Shown in pieces: positions 16,544-24,284 of a DNA stretch of 64,000 nt. A model generated the notes under the pieces. That model was given only the letters and a program-made list of their open reading frames with translations, did not search any database and was not told where the DNA came from. The stretch spans positions 26,850 through 90,849 of the forward strand of contig NZ_JAUEPL010000027.1 of the NCBI RefSeq assembly GCF_030406405.1. Direction: 5' to 3'. The translations under genes and the position numbers were made by a program. The stretch comes from Streptomyces ficellus. Its GTDB lineage: Bacteria; Actinomycetota; Actinomycetes; Streptomycetales; Streptomycetaceae. Each line of letters opens with the position of its first letter. The stretch's first letter is position 1.

Positions 16544-18295
16544 ATGCGAAGGTCAGCAGTGGCCGCTCTCGCGGTCGTCAGCAGTGCCAGCCTGCTCCTC
16601 GCGGGCTGCAGCAAGGCGGACGACGGCGGCTCCGGCACCAAGGGCAACGCCAAGGCGAACGCGGCGACGACCGGTGTCGTCAACGTCTCGGACCAGAAGG
16701 GCGGCACGGTCACCTACGCGATGGCCGACGCCCCCGAGTCGTTCGACCCGGGCAACACGTACTACGCCTTCATCTACAACTTCAGCCGCCTCTACGCGCG
16801 TCCGCTGACGACCTTCAAGCCGGCCCCCGGCGAGAAGGGCAACGAGCTGGTCCCCGACCTCGCCGAGGGCATGGGTGTCCCCAGCGACGGCGGCAAGACC
16901 TGGACGTACAAGATCCGCCAGGGCGTCAAGTACAGCGACGGCACGCCGGTCACGGCCAAGGACGTCAAGTACGCCGTCGAGCGCTCGAACTTCGCGCGTG
17001 ACGTGCTGTCCAACGGCCCCAACTACTTCCAGACGCTCCTGGCGGGCGGGGACGCGTACAAGGGCCCCTACAAGGACAAGAGCGACAAGGGCCTGGCGTC
17101 CATACAGACGCCGGACGACCACACCATCGTCTTCAAGCTCAAGGAGCCGTTCGCGGACTTCGACTACCTGGTCAGCGCCCCGCAGACCGCCCCGGTGCCG
17201 AAGGCCAAGGACAAGGGCGCGGACTACACCAAGTCGATCGTCTCCTCCGGCTCGTACAAGTTCGAGAAGTACGAGGACGGCAAGCAGGTCGTCCTGGTCC
17301 GCAACGAGCACTGGGACGCCAAGACCGACCCCCTGCGCAAGCAGTACCCGGACAAGATCGTCCTGAACCTCAAGGTCAGCCAGGCCACCATCGACAAGGA
17401 CCTGATGGCCGGCGAGATCATCGCGGACCTGAAGGGCGCGGGAGTCGACGCCCAGACCCAGGCGCAGGTGCTGGCCAAGGAGGAGCTGAAGGCCAACACC
17501 GACAACGCGTACGGCGGTCGTCTCGTCTACACGGCGATCAACACCAAGGTGAAGCCGTTCGACAACGTCGAGTGCCGCAAGGCCGTGCAGTACGCCATCG
17601 ACAAGGTCTCCGTGCAGACGTCCATGGGCGGTCCCATCCGTGGCGACATCGCCACCACGGTGATGCCGAACGACCTGCCGGGCTACCAGAAGTTCGACCT
17701 GTACCCCACCAAGGACAACAAGGGTGACGTCGCCAAGGCCAAGCAGCACCTGAAGGCCTGCGGCCAGGAGAAGATCTCCACCTTCATCTCGGCGCGCAGT
17801 GAGCGCCAGACCGAGGTCGACGCCGCCACCGCGGTCGTCGCGTCGCTGAAGAAGGTCGGCATCGACGCCAAGATCAAGCAGTACCCGGGCAGCAAGTACT
17901 TCACCGACTACGCCGGTGTCCCGTCCTTCACGAAGAAGGAGAACATCGGTCTGATCATGATGCAGTGGGGCGCCGACTGGCCGACCGGCTACGGCTACCT
18001 GAAGCAGATCGTGCACGGCAAGGCCATCGGCCAGTCCGGCAACACCAACCTCTCCGAGCTGAACGACCCGACGATCAACAAGCTGCTCGACAACGCCATC
18101 GCCAACACCGACAAGGCGGCGCGTGACGCGGCGTACGCGGAGATCGACAAGAAGGTCATGGAGCAGGCGGCCATCGTGCCCCTGACCTACTTCAAGGTCC
18201 TGCACTACCGCTCGCCGCACGGCACGAACATGACCGCTTCGGCGGCGTGGAGCGGTCAGTACGACTACCTCAACATCGGCACCACGAAGAAGTAG
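16544..18295 (+). CDS. Oligopeptide-binding lipoprotein (SBP_bac_5)
   Basis: This 583-residue extracellular substrate-binding lipoprotein of the peptide importer has a signal peptide ending in LLAGC (lipidated Cys22). The mature part is an SBP_bac_5 domain: it opens with GGTVTYAMADAPESFDPG, and contains the signature-like YKIRQGVKYSDGTPVTAKDV. Length is normal for DppA/OppA-type proteins. AAAGGGGAG precedes the ATG, with somewhat long spacing. A perfect 14-bp hairpin (18320-18363) follows its stop before the next permease gene; this probably lets the binding protein be made in excess over the membrane parts. The peptide bound cannot be predicted. Confidence 0.95.
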   Translation: MRRSAVAALAVVSSASLLLAGCSKADDGGSGTKGNAKANAATTGVVNVSDQKGGTVTYAMADAPESFDPGNTYYAFIYNFSRLYARPLTTFKPAPGEKGNELVPDLAEGMGVPSDGGKTWTYKIRQGVKYSDGTPVTAKDVKYAVERSNFARDVLSNGPNYFQTLLAGGDAYKGPYKDKSDKGLASIQTPDDHTIVFKLKEPFADFDYLVSAPQTAPVPKAKDKGADYTKSIVSSGSYKFEKYEDGKQVVLVRNEHWDAKTDPLRKQYPDKIVLNLKVSQATIDKDLMAGEIIADLKGAGVDAQTQAQVLAKEELKANTDNAYGGRLVYTAINTKVKPFDNVECRKAVQYAIDKVSVQTSMGGPIRGDIATTVMPNDLPGYQKFDLYPTKDNKGDVAKAKQHLKACGQEKISTFISARSERQTEVDAATAVVASLKKVGIDAKIKQYPGSKYFTDYAGVPSFTKKENIGLIMMQWGADWPTGYGYLKQIVHGKAIGQSGNTNLSELNDPTINKLLDNAIANTDKAARDAAYAEIDKKVMEQAAIVPLTYFKVLHYRSPHGTNMTASAAWSGQYDYLNIGTTKK

Positions 18296-18319
18296 CCCCG
18301 GAAGGCAGGTGAAGGCATT

Positions 18320-18363
18320 GGTGCCCGCGGGCCCCCGCGCACCGCGCGCGGCCCGCGGGCACC
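18320..18363 (+). terminator. Intra-operon hairpin after the SBP gene
   Basis: A perfect 14-bp stem (18320-18333 with 18350-18363) with a 16-nt loop lies between the SBP gene and the GTG of the second permease gene at 18377. It may act as a partial terminator or an mRNA 3'-end stabiliser. Its right arm ends 13 nt before the start codon, where no Shine-Dalgarno sequence is visible. Confidence 0.65.
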
Positions 18364-18376
18364 GGCGCCGGTCCCC

Positions 18377-19384
18377 GTGATCTCGTACATCATCCGCCGG
18401 CTGATCGCGGCAGTGATCCTGCTGCTGGTCGTCACGGCGGTCACCTTCGGCATCTTCTTCATCCTGCCGAAGCTGGCCGGACAGACCGCCGATCAGCTGG
18501 CCCAGCAGTACATCGGCAAGAACCCGACGCCCGAGGACATCGAGGCGGTCAAGCGGAACCTTGGCCTCGACGACCCGGTCTATGCCCAGTACTGGGACTT
18601 CATCAAGGGGATCGTCACCGGCGCCACCTACGAGCGGGGCCCGACCGCCGTACGCTGCGACGCCCCCTGCTTCGGCTACTCCTTCAAGAACAACCTGGAG
18701 GTCTGGCCGCAGCTGGTCGACCGGCTCCCGGTCACCATCTCCCTCGCCGTCGGCGCGGCCCTGCTGTGGCTGGTCTCCGGCATCGTGGTCGGTGTCATCT
18801 CGGCCCTCAAGCCCGGCTCGTTCTTCGACCGGGCCGCCATGGGCGGCGCCCTCGCCGGCGTGTCCCTGCCGATCTTCTTCACCGCCCAGCTGTTCCTGCT
18901 GCTCTTCAGCTACAAGCTGGAGATCTTCGGACGCACCTATGTGCCGTTCACCGAGAACCCCTCGCAGTGGGCCAACACCCTCTTCCTGCCGTGGTGTTCG
19001 CTGGCACTGCTGTACGCGGCGATCTACGCCCGCCTCACCCGCTCCGGGATGCTGGAGGCGATGAGCGAGGACTTCATCCGCACCGCCCGGGCCAAGGGCC
19101 TGCGCGAGCGCACCGTGGTCGCCAAGCACGGCCTGCGGGCCGCGCTCACCCCCATCGTCACCGTCTTCGGCATGGACATCGGCCTGCTGCTCGGCGGCGC
19201 GGTGATCACCGAGTCGGTGTACTCGCTGCACGGCATCGGCGAGTACGCGGTGCAGTCGATCGTCGCCAACGACCTGCCACCGATCCTCGGCGTCACCCTG
19301 CTCGCGGCGTTCTTCGTCGTCTTCCTCAACCTCGTGGTTGACCTTCTGTACGCCGTCGTCGACCCGCGCGTGAGGGTGTCATGA
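18377..19384 (+). CDS. Oligopeptide ABC transporter permease (DppB/OppB type)
   Basis: This 335-residue inner-membrane permease has the DppB-type N-terminus (MISYIIRRLIAAVILLLVV, first helix), a periplasmic-side loop (about residues 35-110) and a BPD_transp_1 domain. The EAA loop lies in FIRTARAKGLRERTVVAKHG. The GTG at 18377 is the only reasonable start. The stop overlaps the next gene's ATG by 4 bp (ATGA), so translation is probably coupled to the first ATPase gene. Confidence 0.94.
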   Translation: MISYIIRRLIAAVILLLVVTAVTFGIFFILPKLAGQTADQLAQQYIGKNPTPEDIEAVKRNLGLDDPVYAQYWDFIKGIVTGATYERGPTAVRCDAPCFGYSFKNNLEVWPQLVDRLPVTISLAVGAALLWLVSGIVVGVISALKPGSFFDRAAMGGALAGVSLPIFFTAQLFLLLFSYKLEIFGRTYVPFTENPSQWANTLFLPWCSLALLYAAIYARLTRSGMLEAMSEDFIRTARAKGLRERTVVAKHGLRAALTPIVTVFGMDIGLLLGGAVITESVYSLHGIGEYAVQSIVANDLPPILGVTLLAAFFVVFLNLVVDLLYAVVDPRVRVS

Positions 19385-20472
19385 CCGAACTGTCCAAGAC
19401 CGGCGCCGTGGTGGACGAGCGGCCGGGCACCTCCGAGCCGCGCGCCTTCCTCGACGTACGCGACCTCAAAGTCCACTTCCCGACCGACGACGGCCTGGTC
19501 AAGTCCGTGGACGGGCTGTCCTTCCAGCTGGAGAAGGGCAAGACGCTCGGCGTCGTCGGCGAGTCCGGCTCCGGCAAGTCCGTCACCTCGCTCGCCATCA
19601 TGGGCCTGCACCGGCTGGGCGCGCGCGGCAGACACGTCCGCATGAGCGGCGAGATCTGGCTCGACGGCAAGGAGCTGGTCAACGCCGACCCCGACGAGGT
19701 GCGCCGGCTGCGCGGCCGCGAGATGGCGATGATCTTCCAGGACCCGCTGTCCGCGATGCACCCGTACTACACGATCGGCAGCCAGATCGTGGAGGCCTAC
19801 CGCGTCCACAACAAGGTGTCCAAGCAGGTCGCCCGCAGGCGCGCCATCGAGTTGCTCGACCGCGTCGGCATCCCCGAGCCCGCCAAGCGCGTGGACGCCT
19901 ACCCGCATGAGTTCTCCGGCGGTATGCGCCAGCGCGCGATGATCGCGATGGCGCTGGTCAACAACCCCGAGCTGCTCATCGCCGACGAGCCGACGACCGC
20001 GCTGGACGTCACCGTCCAGGCACAGATTCTCGACCTGATCCGCGACCTCCAGAAGGAGTTCGGCTCGGCGGTCGTCATCATCACGCACGACCTGGGCGTG
20101 GTGGCCGAGATCGCCGACGACATTCTCGTGATGTACGGCGGCCGGTGCGTCGAGCGCGGCCCGGTCGACAAGCTCTTCTACGAGCCGCAGCACCCCTACA
20201 CCTGGGGTCTGCTCGGGTCGATGCCGCGCATCGACCGGGAACAGACCGACCGGCTCATCCCGGTCAAGGGGCAGCCGCCGTCCCTCATCAACGTCCCCAG
20301 CGGCTGCGCCTTCAACCCGCGCTGCCCGTACGCGGATGTGCCCAAGGGCGGGATCACCCGCACCGAGCGCCCGGAACTGCGTGAGGTGGCCTCCGGCCAC
20401 TTCTCCGCCTGCCACATGGCCCAGGAGGAGCGCACGCGGATCTGGACCGAAGAGATTGCGCCGAAGCTGTGA
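19381..20472 (+). CDS. Oligopeptide ABC transporter ATPase (DppD/OppD type)
   Basis: This 363-residue cytoplasmic ATPase has Walker A GESGSGKS (about residues 60-67), the Q-loop QDPLSAMHP, signature EFSGGMRQRAMIAMAL, Walker B LLIADEPTTALDV and the switch histidine in ITHDLGVV. The C-terminal oligo_HPY extension has the cysteine-containing CAFNPRCPYAD, as in DppD/OppD proteins. It overlaps both neighbours by 4 bp, which is strong evidence for one translation-coupled unit. Confidence 0.95.
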   Translation: MTELSKTGAVVDERPGTSEPRAFLDVRDLKVHFPTDDGLVKSVDGLSFQLEKGKTLGVVGESGSGKSVTSLAIMGLHRLGARGRHVRMSGEIWLDGKELVNADPDEVRRLRGREMAMIFQDPLSAMHPYYTIGSQIVEAYRVHNKVSKQVARRRAIELLDRVGIPEPAKRVDAYPHEFSGGMRQRAMIAMALVNNPELLIADEPTTALDVTVQAQILDLIRDLQKEFGSAVVIITHDLGVVAEIADDILVMYGGRCVERGPVDKLFYEPQHPYTWGLLGSMPRIDREQTDRLIPVKGQPPSLINVPSGCAFNPRCPYADVPKGGITRTERPELREVASGHFSACHMAQEERTRIWTEEIAPKL

Positions 20473-21596
20473 CCAACGAACCCACGCGTACGAACGACCC
20501 CCTTCTGAAGGTCGAGGGCCTGGTCAAACACTTCCCCATCAAAAAGGGCCTGCTCCAGCGCCAGTCCGGCGCGGTGAAGGCGGTCGACGGCATCGACTTC
20601 GAGGTACGGCGCGGGGAAACCCTCGGCGTCGTGGGCGAGTCGGGCTGCGGCAAGTCGACGATGGGCCGCCTGATCACGCGGCTGCTGGAGCCGAGCGGCG
20701 GCAGGATCGAGTTCGACGGCACCGACATCACGCACCTGAGCACGGGCGGGATGCGGCCGCTGCGGCGCGACATCCAGATGATCTTCCAGGACCCGTACGG
20801 TTCGCTGAATCCGCGTCACACCATCGGCAGCATCGTCTCGGCGCCCTTCCGGCTCCAGGGCGTCGAGCCGGAGGGCGGGGTCAAGAAGGAGGTCCAGGGC
20901 CTGCTGGAGCGGGTGGGGCTGAGCCCCGAGCACTACAACCGCTACCCGCACGAGTTCTCCGGCGGCCAGCGCCAGCGCATCGGCATCGCGCGGGCCCTGG
21001 CGCTCAAGCCCCGGCTCGTCGTCGCGGACGAGCCCGTCTCGGCGCTGGACGTGTCGATCCAGGCGCAGGTGGTCAACCTGATGGACGACCTCCAGGACGA
21101 GCTGGGGCTCACGTATGTGATCATCGCGCACGACCTGTCGGTCATCCGGCACGTGTCGGACCGGATCGCGGTGATGTACCTCGGCAAGATCGTGGAGCTC
21201 GCGGACCGTACGTCGCTGTACCAGGCGCCGATGCACCCGTACACCAAGGCCCTGATGTCGGCGGTCCCGGTGCCGGACCCCAGGCGGCGCGGCGCGAAGA
21301 GCGAGCGCATCCTTCTGAAGGGCGACGTGCCGTCGCCGATCGCCCCGCCGAGCGGGTGCCGGTTCCACACGCGGTGCTGGAAGGCCACGGAGATCTGCCG
21401 CGCCCAGGAGCCGCCGCTCCTGGAACTGGCGCCGGGCCGGCGCGTGGCCTGCCACCACCCGGAGAACGCCCCGGACCAGGCCCCGGGCGACCCGGCCCTG
21501 GCCTCGGCGGGGGAGGCGATCGAGGTCGTGGACGCCACGCCCAAGACAGCGGCGTCGCCCGCCGTGCCGGAGGGCCCAGCCCCGAAGAAGCTGTAA
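20469..21596 (+). CDS. Oligopeptide ABC transporter ATPase (DppF/OppF type)
   Basis: This 375-residue second ATPase of the importer has Walker A GESGCGKST, Q-loop QDPYGSLNPR, signature EFSGGQRQRIGIARAL, Walker B LVVADEPVSALDV and switch histidine IAHDLSVI, followed by an oligo_HPY region with CRFHTRCWKATEIC. The last 40 or so residues are acidic and alanine/proline-rich and probably disordered. GTG start at 20469 overlaps the DppD-type gene. It is the last gene of the operon; an inverted repeat lies about 90 bp downstream. Confidence 0.95.
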   Translation: MTNEPTRTNDPLLKVEGLVKHFPIKKGLLQRQSGAVKAVDGIDFEVRRGETLGVVGESGCGKSTMGRLITRLLEPSGGRIEFDGTDITHLSTGGMRPLRRDIQMIFQDPYGSLNPRHTIGSIVSAPFRLQGVEPEGGVKKEVQGLLERVGLSPEHYNRYPHEFSGGQRQRIGIARALALKPRLVVADEPVSALDVSIQAQVVNLMDDLQDELGLTYVIIAHDLSVIRHVSDRIAVMYLGKIVELADRTSLYQAPMHPYTKALMSAVPVPDPRRRGAKSERILLKGDVPSPIAPPSGCRFHTRCWKATEICRAQEPPLLELAPGRRVACHHPENAPDQAPGDPALASAGEAIEVVDATPKTAASPAVPEGPAPKKL

Positions 21597-21687
21597 CGCG
21601 GCCGGCCTTCCGGTTCGGCTGCCGTTGGGTCCCCTCCGGGGTCGGCCCCCCGGACCCCACCGGCGTGAGGGGACGGGGGCGGAGGTG

Positions 21688-21742
21688 GGGGGTGTGCGGA
21701 CGTAAAACGACCGAGCTTGCGAGGGAGAGTCCGCACACCCCC
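21688..21742 (+). repeat. Perfect 14-bp inverted repeat with 27-nt loop
   Basis: GGGGGTGTGCGGAC (21688-21701) pairs perfectly with 21729-21742. The loop (21702-21728) is markedly less GC-rich (CGTAAAACGACCGAGCTTGC...). It may end the peptide-importer transcript, but the long, AT-richer loop is unusual for a simple terminator and looks like a structured or repeated element. The rest of the 300-bp gap (21597-21898) is very GC-rich and holds no gene I can support. Confidence 0.6.
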
Positions 21743-21898
21743 GACCGGAGTTCTCGGCCCCGCCCCGGTCCACGGCGGGAGCCGGGAGGACCGCACCGGC
21801 GGTGCGGGAGCACCGCGCCCGGCGGGCCGGGGGACGCGGCTGGGGGTAGCCGTCCGGCGGGGGCGGGAGCCCCCGGGGGGAACCGGCACAATTGGGCG

Positions 21899-22579
21899 GT
21901 GCTCCAGGAATTCTTCACCCCCTCCGTGCAACACGCGCTCGACCTCGCGGGCATCTTCGTCTTCGCGATCTCCGGCGCTCTCCTCGCCGTACGCAAGAAC
22001 TTCGACGTCTTCGGCATGGCCGTCCTCGCCGAGGTCACCGCACTGGGCGGGGGGCTGTTCCGGGACCTGGTCATCGGCGCCGTACCGCCGGCCGCGTTCA
22101 CCGACCTCGGCTACTTCCTCATGCCCCTCATCGCCACCGGGCTCGTGTTCTTCCTGCATCCGGTCGTCGAGCGCACCCAGGCCGCGGTCAATGTCTTCGA
22201 CGCCGCCGGGCTGGGGCTCTTCTGCGTCGCGGGCACGACCAAGGCGTACGAGCACGGTCTCGGCCTCACGTTCTCGGCCGTGCTCGGCCTGGCCACCGGC
22301 GTCGGCGGCGGCGTCCTGCGCGACGTGCTGGCCAACGAGGTGCCGTCGCTGCTGCGCTGGGACCGCGACCTGTACGCCGTGCCGGCCATCGTGGGCGCCA
22401 CCATGGTCGCGCTCTGCATCCGTTTCGAGATGCTGAACCCTTTCACCAGCGCGCTGGCCGCCGTGACCACGTTCCTGCTGCGCCTGCTGGCCATGCGCTT
22501 CCACTGGCGGGCGCCCCGCGCCTGGAACCGGCGCTCGGCGGCCTCGGAGGAGCGGCTCGCCGAGAAAGCTACCGCTTAG
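21899..22579 (+). CDS. TRIC-type cation channel family protein (UPF0126)
   Basis: This 226-residue membrane protein is built from two repeats of about three helices plus a seventh. The duplicated glycine-rich motifs GGGLFRDLVIGAVPP and GGGVLRDVLANEVPS are diagnostic of the YadS/UPF0126 family, now known as prokaryotic TRIC potassium channels. The GTG at 21899 is chosen because the first helix (DLAGIFVFAISGALLAV) begins about 14 residues later; there is no good ribosome binding site. The physiological role in actinobacteria is not established. Confidence 0.9.
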   Translation: MLQEFFTPSVQHALDLAGIFVFAISGALLAVRKNFDVFGMAVLAEVTALGGGLFRDLVIGAVPPAAFTDLGYFLMPLIATGLVFFLHPVVERTQAAVNVFDAAGLGLFCVAGTTKAYEHGLGLTFSAVLGLATGVGGGVLRDVLANEVPSLLRWDRDLYAVPAIVGATMVALCIRFEMLNPFTSALAAVTTFLLRLLAMRFHWRAPRAWNRRSAASEERLAEKATA

Positions 22580-22605
22580 TAGTTGGCTGTTGTACCGTTC
22601 CGCCC

Positions 22606-23424
22606 ATGGACAGCGAGTTCGACCGCGACACCGCGGTGACCCTCCGCGAGCCCGGCGTCTACGACGCGGAGCTCTCCGCCGGCTGGACGATCATCCAGGC
22701 CGTCAATGGCGGCTACCTGCTCGCCCTGCTCGGCCGCGCACTCGGCGACGCGCTGCCGCACCCGGACCCGTTCACGATATCGGCGCACTACCTGACGCCG
22801 TCCGTACCCGGCCCCGCGGTGATCCGGACCGAGACGGTCCGCACCGGCCGCACGCTCTCCACCGGTCAGGCGTCGCTCTCGCAGTACGCGGAGGACGGCA
22901 CCGAGGTCGAGCGCATCCGGGTCCTCGCCTCCTACGGAGACCTCGACTCCCTCCCGGACGACGTCCGGACGACCGCCAAGCCGCCCGCCATCCCGCCGCG
23001 CGAGCACTGCCTCGGCCCGTCCGACAGCCCGGCGCCCATCCCCGGCTCGTCCGCCATCACCGAGCGCCTGGACATCAAACTCGACCCCACCACGCTCGGC
23101 TGGGCCGTGGGCGCCCCGTCCGGCAAGGGCGAGATGCGCGGCTGGTTCGGCCTGGCGGACGGCCGCGACCCCGACCCGCTGTCCCTGCTGCTCACCGTCG
23201 ACGCCCTGCCGCCGACCTCCTTCGAGCTGGGCCTCAAGGGCTGGACCCCGACCGTGGAGCTCACCACCCACATACGCTGCCGCCCCGCCCCGGGTCCGCT
23301 GCGGGTCTCCATCACCACCCGTAACCTGGCCGGCGGTTTCCTGGAGGAGGACGCCGAAGTCTGGGACAGCGCCGACCGGCTCGTCGCCCAGTCCCGCCAA
23401 CTCGCCCGCGCCCCACGGGGTTGA
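22606..23424 (+). CDS. Acyl-CoA thioesterase-like (hotdog fold) protein
   Basis: This 272-residue protein looks like a double-hotdog thioesterase of the TesB/acyl-CoA thioesterase II-like group. An N-terminal hotdog with NGGYLLALLGRAL and HYLTPSVPGPAVIRTETVR is followed by a C-terminal one with LLTVDALPPTSFELG and FLEEDAEVWDSADRLVAQSRQ. It should hydrolyse an acyl-CoA in the cytoplasm, though the substrate is unknown. The ATG at 22606 has no Shine-Dalgarno sequence; TGTACC lies 9 nt upstream, so it may be leaderless. It starts 26 bp after the TRIC gene. The opposite strand just past its stop carries a gene remnant. Confidence 0.85.
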   Translation: MDSEFDRDTAVTLREPGVYDAELSAGWTIIQAVNGGYLLALLGRALGDALPHPDPFTISAHYLTPSVPGPAVIRTETVRTGRTLSTGQASLSQYAEDGTEVERIRVLASYGDLDSLPDDVRTTAKPPAIPPREHCLGPSDSPAPIPGSSAITERLDIKLDPTTLGWAVGAPSGKGEMRGWFGLADGRDPDPLSLLLTVDALPPTSFELGLKGWTPTVELTTHIRCRPAPGPLRVSITTRNLAGGFLEEDAEVWDSADRLVAQSRQLARAPRG

Positions 23425-23429
23425 CGGCC

Positions 23430-23648
23430 CCCGCGTCAGTCCCGCCATGGGCTCTGGTGCGATGAAACCGGCGTGGGCGGGGTACTCGCCCACGAGCCGG
23501 CCGATCAACTCGACCGTGGCGGCGGCACGTTCCTCGCTGTCGCCCGTCGCGGTCAGGGTCGTACGGATCGTGCCGTGCAGGCTGCCCGGGGCCTCGTCGA
23601 CAAGGGCGACGCCGAGGCCCGCGGTGTCGTGGAAGTACCGGCAGTAAG
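23430..23648 (-). pseudogene. Apparent gene remnant on the minus strand
   Basis: On the minus strand one frame reads as convincing protein for about 70 codons: YFHDTAGLGVALVDEAPG, then SLHGTIRTTLTATGDSEER, then AAATVELIGRLVGEYPAHAG. I count roughly 88% G/C at third positions, as in real genes here. The piece has no start codon: its upstream end runs into short tandem repeats (23648-23716) with no ATG, GTG or TTG in frame. It has no stop of its own either, since the frame runs on as antisense of the thioesterase gene. This looks like a gene whose two ends were lost. I do not recognise the family. A plus-strand reading of the same bases is much less gene-like. Confidence 0.45.
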
Positions 23649-23716
23649 AGACCGGACGGACCCGACAGACCGGACAGACCGGAGAGACCGAGAGACCGGA
23701 GAGATCCGAGAGACCG
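23648..23716. repeat. Short tandem repeats, GACCGGA-based
   Basis: The region consists of imperfect 8- to 9-bp units around GAGACCGGA and CAGACCGGA, repeated about eight times. It lies between the gene remnant and the ribosome binding site of the next small gene. Confidence 0.75.
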
Positions 23717-23730
23717 AGGGAGGTCTTCCG

Positions 23731-23877
23731 ATGTTCTTCATCGTCGCCGCCCTGCTCATGCTGGGCGTCCTGCTCGGGACCGTGGCTCATGTGCCGGTCC
23801 CCGTCAGCCTCGTCGCGGCCATCGCCATCGCCGCATGGCTGGCGATCTTCACCATCCGGGAACGACAGCACCGCTAA
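23731..23877 (+). CDS. Small membrane protein, 48 residues
   Basis: I do not recognise a family. The protein is two hydrophobic helices (FFIVAALLMLGVLLGTVA and VSLVAAIAIAAWLAIFTI) joined by a short proline-containing turn, with a basic C-terminal tail RERQHR, so a hairpin in the membrane with both ends probably inside. The ATG at 23731 has an excellent ribosome binding site (GAGGGAGG, 7 nt away), which supports expression despite its size. Its last codons fall in the first copy of a 15-bp triplication. The DUF4190-like gene follows after 40 bp. Confidence 0.7.
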   Translation: MFFIVAALLMLGVLLGTVAHVPVPVSLVAAIAIAAWLAIFTIRERQHR

Positions 23878-23905
23878 CGACAGCACCGCTAACGACAGCA
23901 CCGCT
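23861..23905 (+). repeat. Three perfect copies of a 15-bp unit
   Basis: AACGACAGCACCGCT is present three times head to tail (23861-23875, 23876-23890, 23891-23905). The first copy encodes the C-terminus of the 48-residue protein; the other two are an expansion between its stop and the next gene's ribosome binding site. Confidence 0.9.
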
Positions 23906-23917
23906 GAGGAGCCCGTC

Positions 23918-24190
23918 ATGGAACGTGCCCTGTCCACCCCGCGCCCCCGTACCGGTCTGCGTGACGCGGACGGGATGGCCGTCGCCGCGTTCGTCCTGGG
24001 ACTGGTGGGGCTGCTGGTGATGAACATCCTCCTCGGGCCGATCGCCATCGGTCTCGCCGTCATCGCCCTGCGGCGCGGCACCGCGCGCCGCGGCCGCGCC
24101 CTGCTCGGCCTGGGGCTCGGCATCGCCGATCTCATCGTGCTCGCCACCCTGGTCACGCTCGACGGCACCGTGTCCTGGAGCTTCGCCTGA
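23918..24190 (+). CDS. DUF4190-like small membrane protein
   Basis: This 90-residue protein has two transmembrane helices (AVAAFVLGLVGLLVMNILLG and ADLIVLATLVTLDG) linked by the basic, glycine-rich LRRGTARRGRALLGLGLG, the pattern of DUF4190 proteins common in actinobacteria. Function is unknown. The ATG at 23918 is preceded by GAGGAG (23906-23911). It is likely co-transcribed with the 48-residue protein gene. Confidence 0.78.
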   Translation: MERALSTPRPRTGLRDADGMAVAAFVLGLVGLLVMNILLGPIAIGLAVIALRRGTARRGRALLGLGLGIADLIVLATLVTLDGTVSWSFA

Positions 24191-24244
24191 CGGTCACCCG
24201 ACCGGCTTCGCACGGTACGGCGGCGGATACGGCCGGTACGGCGC

Positions 24245-24275
24245 TGAACCTCCGCGACCAGGGGACTCGTAGAAT
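24245..24275 (+). promoter_or_regulatory. Candidate promoter of the cysteine desulfurase gene
   Basis: TGAACC (24245-24250), a 19-bp spacer and TAGAAT (24270-24275) end 9 nt before the ATG at 24285. With no ribosome binding site in between, the transcript is probably leaderless. Confidence 0.45.
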
Positions 24276-24284
24276 CGGGTCACC

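Noticed and set aside
16553..19231. Open minus-strand frame of 892 codons
   Set aside because: Antisense of the SBP and permease genes; composition is typical of a mirrored GC-rich gene (Val/Leu/Arg/Asp-rich, no motifs).
23447..23647. Plus-strand ORF of 66 codons
   Set aside because: Third-position bias is poor and the opposite strand reads as a credible gene remnant, so the plus frame is probably its shadow.
23648..23905. Possible CRISPR-like array
   Set aside because: Units are 8-15 bp, directly adjacent, with no unique spacers and no cas genes.
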